Shown in pieces: positions 7,309-11,094 of a stretch of DNA of 11,094 bases. The position numbers were made by a program, and so were the translations under genes. The notes beneath the pieces are model-generated. The model was given only the letters and a program-made list of their open reading frames with translations. It did no database searches and was not told the origin of the DNA. Every line of letters begins with the position of its first letter. The stretch's first letter is position 1. Origin of the DNA: DASZGI01 sp035938995. Lineage in GTDB: Bacteria > Actinomycetota > Actinomycetes > Streptomycetales > Catenulisporaceae. The stretch spans positions 1 through 11,094 of the forward strand of contig NZ_DASZGI010000153.1 of assembly GCF_035938995.1 (NCBI RefSeq), read 5' to 3'.

Positions 7309-7430
7309 GCGCCTCTGCGTTGACCAGGGCTTTATGGCGGCTGTAGATCGTGGCGGAGAGTCTGTGTGAAACGGAGCAGAGCTATCTCCGCCACGATCTT
7401 TCGCCGCTGCCCCGGTCAACGCGGAGGCGC
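7309..7430. repeat. Long imperfect inverted repeat just after the endoglucanase stop codon
   Basis: The left arm 7309-7359 and right arm 7385-7430 enclose a 25-base loop. The inner 15 bases (7345-7359 with 7385-7399, core AGATCGTGGCGGAGA) pair perfectly. The outer 22 bases (7309-7330 with 7409-7430, containing GCGTTGACC) pair at 20 positions. The middle part is unequal (14 against 9 bases) but shares GCGGC. The repeat begins 5 bases past the endoglucanase stop codon. It could be a terminator or mRNA-stabilising 3' structure, or a small MITE-like or palindromic element. I see no flanking target duplication and no second copy in the window. Confidence 0.85.
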
Positions 7431-7435
7431 GAGTG

Positions 7436-8623
7436 TCACGGCAGGCTCCACTGTTGGTTGGCGCCGTCTCCGCAGGCCCAGATCTGGGCCTGGGTGCCGG
7501 AGCCGCCGAAGCCGGAGTCGTCAAGGCACTTGCCGGAGTTGGGGTTCACGTACTCGCCGTTGGATTGGTGCACCCATGTCTGTGCGCCGGTGCCGTTGCA
7601 GTCGTAGAGGTCGACCTTCGTGCCGTTCGCGGCGCCGGCGCCGTTGACGTCGAGGCACTTGCCGAGGGCTTCGAGCTGGTTGCTGGAGGTCAGGGTCCAG
7701 CTCTGCGCCGCCGTGCCGTTGCAGGTGTAGACCTGGACCGGGTTGAAGTTCGTGGTCGAAGCCGCGCGGTCATCCAAACACAGGCCCTGATAGCCGGTGA
7801 CCGGACCCGGTCCAGTGCCGCCGCCACCACAGTTGGCCCCGCAGCCGCCGGAACTGCTCGCGGTGAACGAGAACGAGTTCACCCCGAGGCCGGGGCCGCC
7901 CTGCCAGGGCTCGAATCCGAACTGGACGCTGGTCAGGTACCACGCGCTGTTCAGCTGTCCGCGGTTGATCGAGTCGTTGGTGAAGTCGGTCAGGTTCACC
8001 GTGATCGCGTTGACCGGCGTCTGGCGCACGTACGAGACGATGTTCCAGCTGATGCCGCCGCTGCCGCGGCCGATCCAGACGTCCCAGTTGGCGCCCTCGA
8101 TGAAGGCTGTGCCGACGCGTGAACCGGCCGGTTGCGGTGCGCCGGAGTGGTTGGCCCAGATCATCAGCTCCTCGCCGTCGTTCTGGCCGCTTGGGAAGGG
8201 CTGCGTGTCGAACCAGATGTCGTACGAAGCGTCCCACTGACCGGCCGCCGTGTTGAAGTTCACGCTCGACTGCGGGTTGTCGAACGCCGACACCTGCAAC
8301 GGAAGGCCGTTACCGGTCGAGCAGTTGCCGTAGTGACAGCCCGCGTAGATGGACGGATAGGCCGCGGGCGCACCATTTGTGGGCAGGTTGTGGTTCCCCA
8401 CGGTCACCGTGAAGCCGTCGTTGGTCGCGTTAATGCACTGCTGGATCGTGTCGTTCCACTCGTTGTTCTGGACGATGTACTGGCCGCCCGACACCTGAAC
8501 GCTGCTGGTGGGGCCGCACAGAGTCGTGTCGGCGTGGGCTGCCGGAGCGGACGCGAGTCCCGTCGCCGCCAGGGCGGGCGCGAGCAGCCAGGCGCGCCAC
8601 GTGCGCGAGAGCTTTCTTGCCAT
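7436..8623 (-). CDS. Secreted GH12 endo-beta-1,4-glucanase with C-terminal ricin-B lectin (CBM13) domain
   Basis: Secreted enzyme of 395 residues. A signal peptide (RKLSRTWR, a hydrophobic core, then APAAHA) is probably cut after about residue 31. The GH12 domain spans about 33-256: NNEWN (53-57), YPSIYAGCHYGNCST (89-103), WDASYDIWFD (130-139), ELMIW with nucleophile E152, VWIG (182-185), and FGFEPW with acid/base E238. The family cuts internal beta-1,4 bonds of cellulose, mixed-linkage glucan or xyloglucan with retention. After a Gly-rich linker with C261 and C265, three beta-trefoil repeats (CLDD, CLDV, CLDD, each ending QxW) make a complete CBM13. Start ATG 8623 has GGAGAG 7 bases upstream (8631-8636); the longer frame upstream is promoter DNA without a signal peptide. 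It is monocistronic, ending in two hairpins. Which glucan it prefers is not readable here. Confidence 0.95.
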   Translation of the reverse strand: MARKLSRTWRAWLLAPALAATGLASAPAAHADTTLCGPTSSVQVSGGQYIVQNNEWNDTIQQCINATNDGFTVTVGNHNLPTNGAPAAYPSIYAGCHYGNCSTGNGLPLQVSAFDNPQSSVNFNTAAGQWDASYDIWFDTQPFPSGQNDGEELMIWANHSGAPQPAGSRVGTAFIEGANWDVWIGRGSGGISWNIVSYVRQTPVNAITVNLTDFTNDSINRGQLNSAWYLTSVQFGFEPWQGGPGLGVNSFSFTASSSGGCGANCGGGGTGPGPVTGYQGLCLDDRAASTTNFNPVQVYTCNGTAAQSWTLTSSNQLEALGKCLDVNGAGAANGTKVDLYDCNGTGAQTWVHQSNGEYVNPNSGKCLDDSGFGGSGTQAQIWACGDGANQQWSLP

Positions 8624-8708
8624 GCCGGATCTCTCCACTTCACCGGTCCGCTCGACCGGGCGCGCCGATCCGGGCCGAGTCCGCGTGGCGATCACACGCG
8701 GCGCGCAG

Positions 8709-8736
8709 AACGTAAGCGTTTCCGAACTGCCTGCAA
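8709..8736 (-). promoter_or_regulatory. Putative endoglucanase promoter overlapped by a LacI-like palindrome
   Basis: On the minus strand TTGCAG (8736-8731) and TACGTT (8714-8709) are separated by 16 bases and could serve as -35 and -10, about 85 bases before the start codon. The imperfect palindrome CGTAAGCGTTTCCG (8711-8724) overlaps the -10. It is centred on CG with 5 of 7 symmetric positions, a layout typical of LacI-family operators that control sugar hydrolases. Both box matches are partial. Confidence 0.35.
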
Positions 8737-8812
8737 AGTAAGGTGTCGAGTCCCACCGTGCCGTGGGCCGCTTAATGCGCGTCTGACCATGTACGAGGGA
8801 AATCAGGCGCTC

Positions 8813-8823
8813 TGAAACTTTCA
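8813..8823. promoter_or_regulatory. TGAAACTTTCA palindrome upstream of the endoglucanase (candidate operator)
   Basis: Five-base arms TGAAA/TTTCA are perfectly symmetric around a central C, 190 bases upstream of the endoglucanase start. From memory, CGAAACTTTCG boxes occur in Streptomyces xylanase promoters as repression sites; this one differs only in the outer base of each arm. No such regulator is encoded in the window. Confidence 0.4.
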
Positions 8824-8990
8824 CGGTGATCGGTCGGCCTTGGCCGCACCGTCCGCTGGTGTGATGACGTCCACGTCAAGAAAGGCGTGCGCAGCCTTCG
8901 AGCGCCCCCTCCTTGATTCGAATGGCCTTCTGGTCAAAGACACCAACCTGGTCATCGAGGTCGCCCTGCCGCACCCGTACCGACGGCACG

Positions 8991-9752
8991 TCAGTCGGGG
9001 TCGGCGGAACGGGCTCCCAGCTCGCGCAGCCAGGTGATGACGTTCTCCTGCCTGGTGTCGAGTCCGCCGGCTGCGTCGAGCGGTGTGCCGTGTGCGTAGT
9101 CGGGCTCCCAATTCAGGTCGGCGCCGCGCGAGAGCAGGTACTCGGCGGCGCGGCGCTGACCGCCCGCGCAGGCGTGCCAGAACGCTTGCGACACATCTTG
9201 CGCGGGCGGGTCGCCGCCCAGGATCGCTTCGAGGCGGTCGAGCATGCCCAATGCCGCCGCGTGCCATGCCTTCTCCACCCGGGCGCCGCGTGCCACCAGC
9301 AGGCGTGCGACATGCCAGCAGCCGTAGCCCACGGCGTTGTCGAGCGGAGTGCCGATCGATCCATCGGGCACCTCGATATCCGCTCCCCCGTCGATGAGGG
9401 CTTCGGCCACGTCGACATCGTCGCTGCTCGCTGCGTAGTGCAGCGGCGTCTCTGACCCGGGACCGGGCTCGGAGCCTCGACTGGTCGTCAGGGCATTGGG
9501 ATCGGCGCCGGCATCGATCAGAAGCCTGACGATCTGCGGTCCGTTCGGGAAGTAACCCGGCCAGTCGGTGACCAGATGCAGCGGCGTGGCGGTGCCGCCG
9601 CGTCCACCGGCAAGCCGAGCCGTCGCCAGCGCGGGATCAGCGCGCAGCAGCTTGCTGATCGTCTCGAGGTCACCGCTGTGAACCGCTGCCCGCAGCTCGA
9701 CCGCGACCGGGCTGTCCGGAGGGATCGGCTTTCCGGCCTCCCGCTCACTCAT
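8991..9752 (-). CDS. Ankyrin-repeat protein
   Basis: A 253-residue protein made almost entirely of ankyrin repeats: about 17-46 (VHSGDLETISKLLRADP), 54-90 (TPLHLV...VRLLIDAGADPNA), 100-130 (TPLHYAASSDDVDVAEALIDGGADI), 135-180 (a degenerate pair including WHVARLLVARGARVE), 187-215 (FWHACAGGQRRAAEYLLSRGADL) and a final partial repeat from TPLDAAGG (223-230). There is no signal peptide or membrane segment, so it is probably cytoplasmic and binds a protein partner; the partner is unknown. ATG 9752 is the first start after an in-frame stop, with a weak GGTGAG nearby. It begins 39 bases after the M56 peptidase stop on the same strand, so co-transcription with the BlaI-M56 pair is likely. No enzymatic domain is visible. 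Confidence 0.88.
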   Translation of the reverse strand: MSEREAGKPIPPDSPVAVELRAAVHSGDLETISKLLRADPALATARLAGGRGGTATPLHLVTDWPGYFPNGPQIVRLLIDAGADPNALTTSRGSEPGPGSETPLHYAASSDDVDVAEALIDGGADIEVPDGSIGTPLDNAVGYGCWHVARLLVARGARVEKAWHAAALGMLDRLEAILGGDPPAQDVSQAFWHACAGGQRRAAEYLLSRGADLNWEPDYAHGTPLDAAGGLDTRQENVITWLRELGARSADPD

Positions 9753-9791
9753 GACGGCTCACCACGCAGCCGCCCTCGACGAAGTGCCGAT

Positions 9792-10634
9792 TCACGTCAG
9801 CCCTCCCGTCATCGCCACACCCATGCCCGCACAGCAGATCGCCGCCGCCGACAGCGCGGCGAAGTTCGCCAGCGACGCCGCTGCGAGCCACCATCCGCGC
9901 CGATGCCTGCGCTTCGGGCGTCGGCCCTCCAGGTGGGCGATGCGCTCGGGCAGATCGCCATTCGGGTTGGCCGCAGCGACGGCAGCCGGTGCCGGGGCGC
10001 CGGCCAACTTCAGCAGCGCACCGGCCACCGCCGCCACCCCGGCCTTGGCAGTGGCCGCACGGTCGGCGGCCACCTCACGCCGCAGCGCCGACCGCTTGGT
10101 CCACCACCGCAGCAACGGCAGGAACCAGCCGTATCCTGCGAGCGCCCGTCCGGCCAGCAGCCGCAACGGATCCCGCGCCCGAAGGTGGTGGCGCTCGTGC
10201 TCCAGCACGGCGGTCAACTCCGCCCGGTCCAGCACCTCGATCAGGCCGGTGCTCAGCAAGATGCGGGGGTGTGTTAGGCCATGCGTGACCGCGAATGCCT
10301 CTCCGGCGGCCACCACATCCACGCGGTCAGCGACACCCACCTCGTCGGCCACGGCCGCAACCGCCGCGGGCACTGGCCGCCCGGCCGACCGCACGAGCCG
10401 CCGCAGCTCCCGACTGCCGCGAGCAGCTGACCACGCCACGCGCAGTGCACCCGCGAGCGCCGCGGCCGCGCTGAGAGCGATGACGCTTACGGCGGTGAAA
10501 TCGTACGGCTCAGAGGCCAGCCAGTGCAGCCGCAGGTATTCGACCACTGCGACCGCGCCAAGACCCAGGTGCACCAGGACCGCGAGCAGCGCAACCGGCC
10601 ACAGCAGCCATCCGGCTTGCAAGCGTGTCGTCAT
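9792..10634 (-). CDS. M56-family (BlaR1/MecR1-like) integral membrane zinc metallopeptidase
   Basis: Predicted membrane protease of 280 residues. Two N-terminal membrane segments (about 8-33 and 46-70) precede the protease domain. The zinc motif HERHH (HExxH: H146, E147, H150) and EVAAD (E187 as third ligand) are both present, so it should be active. A further hydrophobic stretch lies near 155-177 and a last one at 247-275. Unlike BlaR1/MecR1 (about 585-600 residues) it has no extracellular penicillin-binding sensor domain, as is common for short actinomycete M56 proteins. Its ATG overlaps the stop of the BlaI gene by one base (TGATG), and GGGAG precedes it by 8 bases, so the pair is coupled. 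The expected role is signal-triggered cleavage that inactivates the BlaI partner. The inducing signal is unknown, and no beta-lactamase is nearby. Confidence 0.9.
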   Translation of the reverse strand: MTTRLQAGWLLWPVALLAVLVHLGLGAVAVVEYLRLHWLASEPYDFTAVSVIALSAAAALAGALRVAWSAARGSRELRRLVRSAGRPVPAAVAAVADEVGVADRVDVVAAGEAFAVTHGLTHPRILLSTGLIEVLDRAELTAVLEHERHHLRARDPLRLLAGRALAGYGWFLPLLRWWTKRSALRREVAADRAATAKAGVAAVAGALLKLAGAPAPAAVAAANPNGDLPERIAHLEGRRPKRRHRRGWWLAAASLANFAALSAAAICCAGMGVAMTGGLT

Positions 10635-11005
10635 CAGGAGTCTCCCATCAGCTCGTGCAGCCGGGCCCGCAGGTCCGCGTCCAACTCCACTTGATCGACG
10701 AACCGGGCCAGCGCGGCGTCGCCGAACCGTGCCAGGACCCCGCGCACAGCGATCTCGGCGCTGTCCGCGACTACCGGGGTGTAGAGATAGCCGCGCCCCT
10801 GCCGCTTGCGGGCCACCACCTGCTTACCGGCCAACCTGGACAACACGGTCATCACCGTGGTGTACGCGAGCGGCTCGGCCCGGTCGGCGTTGAGCCGCCC
10901 GGCCACCTCGCGCACCGACACCGGCCCTTCCGCCGCCCAAAGCACCGCCATGACCTCGGCCTCCAAAGGCCCCAGCGCACCGCCACCACCGCCGGACTCC
11001 ACCAC
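10634..11005 (-). CDS. BlaI/MecI-family transcriptional repressor
   Basis: A 123-residue winged-helix repressor, the usual length. Family landmarks are LGPLEAEVMAVLW (11-23), VSVREVAGRL (29-38), the recognition helix region AYTTVMTVLSRLAGKQVV (47-64), and the wing RKRQGRGYLYTP (66-77). The C-terminal part (about 80-120) is the dimerisation segment. The start is GTG 11005, with GAGGAGG about 8 bases upstream; an adjacent GTG at 11002 would shorten it by one residue. It is the first gene of the BlaI-M56-ankyrin set and overlaps the peptidase gene by one base. A TACTAC/GTAGTA dyad directly upstream suggests autorepression, relieved when the M56 partner cleaves it. The wider regulon cannot be seen. 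Confidence 0.92.
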   Translation of the reverse strand: MVESGGGGGALGPLEAEVMAVLWAAEGPVSVREVAGRLNADRAEPLAYTTVMTVLSRLAGKQVVARKRQGRGYLYTPVVADSAEIAVRGVLARFGDAALARFVDQVELDADLRARLHELMGDS

Positions 11006-11026
11006 GTGTCCACCCTCCTCGCAAAC

Positions 11027-11049
11027 TACTACGGTAAGGTAGTACTACC
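11027..11049. promoter_or_regulatory. Candidate BlaI operator with two overlapping dyads
   Basis: TACTAC (11027-11032) and GTAGTA (11039-11044) form a perfect inverted repeat with a 6-base spacer. GGTAGTACTACC (11038-11049) is a perfect 12-bp palindrome sharing the second arm. They begin 22 bases upstream of the BlaI start codon, just beyond its Shine-Dalgarno sequence, where a repressor would block transcription. TACTAC/GTAGTA-like half-sites are what I would expect for a BlaI-family protein, but the exact site is inferred. Confidence 0.6.
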
Positions 11050-11094
11050 GCGGGATAGTTGGCTAGCCCAGAATCGGCAGACGGTGATGCGGGC

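Larger units (their letters stand above)
6948..7435. other. Structured gene-free region between the endoglucanase and the DeoR-type gene
   Basis: About 490 bases with no supported gene. Moving leftward from the endoglucanase stop it holds a long imperfect inverted repeat (7309-7430), a strong hairpin (7255-7296), a 10-base tandem direct repeat (7201-7220), a GTTCG-type repeat (7196-7203), a small GCCCGC/GCGGGC hairpin (7154-7168), another GTTCG repeat (7134-7140) and two CGAAC repeats (7026-7040). The DeoR promoter must lie in its left half. Short frames here lack ribosome-binding sites and family resemblance. Confidence 0.6.
8624..8990. other. Gene-free region upstream of the endoglucanase
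   Basis: About 370 bases with no supported gene. The left part carries the endoglucanase ribosome-binding site, a probable promoter and two palindromes (8711-8724 and 8813-8823). The right part, 8825-8990, is downstream of the ankyrin gene and has only a weak 5-bp hairpin (TGCCG 8967-8971 with CGGCA 8984-8988) that might end that operon. Short open frames on both strands here show no ribosome-binding site and no family I recognise. Confidence 0.55.

Noticed and set aside
7309..7430. Interpretation of the long inverted repeat as a complete insertion sequence or CRISPR unit.
   Set aside because: There is no transposase frame, no flanking target duplication, no direct-repeat/spacer pattern and no second copy in the window. 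Only an inverted repeat can be claimed.
8624..8824. A longer start for the endoglucanase at 8824.
   Set aside because: It would bury the signal peptide 67 residues inside the protein. ATG 8623 has a good ribosome-binding site and gives a normal secretion signal.
8821..9267. A minus-strand frame of 148 codons overlapping the end of the ankyrin gene, and a small plus-strand frame at 8840-9037.
   Set aside because: Most of the first is an off-frame reading of the ankyrin gene. Neither has a convincing ribosome-binding site or any recognisable motif.
9751..10893. A plus-strand frame of 380 codons across the M56 and BlaI genes.
   Set aside because: It is antisense to two well-supported genes with clear family motifs, and its product is Ser/Arg/Ala-rich without domains.
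8991..11005. A beta-lactam resistance operon.
   Set aside because: BlaI and an M56 peptidase are present, but there is no beta-lactamase or penicillin-binding protein gene, and the peptidase lacks a penicillin sensor domain.

Overview
This window looks like the chromosome of a high-GC actinomycete, of the Streptomyces or Catenulispora kind. The clues are strong G/C bias at third codon positions, GTG starts, an AfsR/SARP-type regulator with NB-ARC and TPR parts, a Tat-type lipoprotein sugar-binding protein, a GH12 cellulase carrying a ricin-B lectin domain, and a BlaI/M56 pair. I cannot name the genus from this sequence alone.

Layout. At the left edge (3-2597, + strand) lies a large SARP-family regulator whose start is outside the window. 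Every other gene is on the minus strand. Read right to left these are: a BlaI-type repressor (11005-10634), an M56 membrane metallopeptidase (10634-9792) and an ankyrin-repeat protein (9752-8991), which together look like one operon. Then come a secreted GH12 endoglucanase with CBM13 (8623-7436), a DeoR-family sugar regulator (6947-6168), and a three-gene carbohydrate ABC importer: binding lipoprotein 5864-4524, MalF-type permease 4524-3529, MalG-type permease 3532-2621. The importer genes overlap by 1 and 4 bases. The importer and the SARP gene converge with a 23-base gap.

How the parts may work together. The endoglucanase would release oligosaccharides from beta-glucans outside the cell, the importer would take up an oligosaccharide or sugar, and the DeoR protein would sense a phosphorylated sugar and control uptake. 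No ABC ATPase is encoded here, so a shared MsiK-type ATPase encoded elsewhere is expected. That the endoglucanase and importer share a substrate is inference from adjacency.

The non-coding DNA is unusually informative. Between the endoglucanase stop and the DeoR gene are a very long imperfect inverted repeat (7309-7430), a strong terminator-like hairpin (7255-7296), and short repeats with a CGAAC/GTTCG core that also appear upstream of the importer. Upstream of the endoglucanase are two palindromes of the kind that control glycoside hydrolase genes in actinomycetes. Upstream of blaI is a TACTAC/GTAGTA dyad that is probably its own operator.

I found no RNA genes, CRISPR array, transposase or phage genes. 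The best candidates for something new are the long inverted repeat behind the endoglucanase and the ankyrin gene attached to a BlaI-M56 pair with no beta-lactamase.
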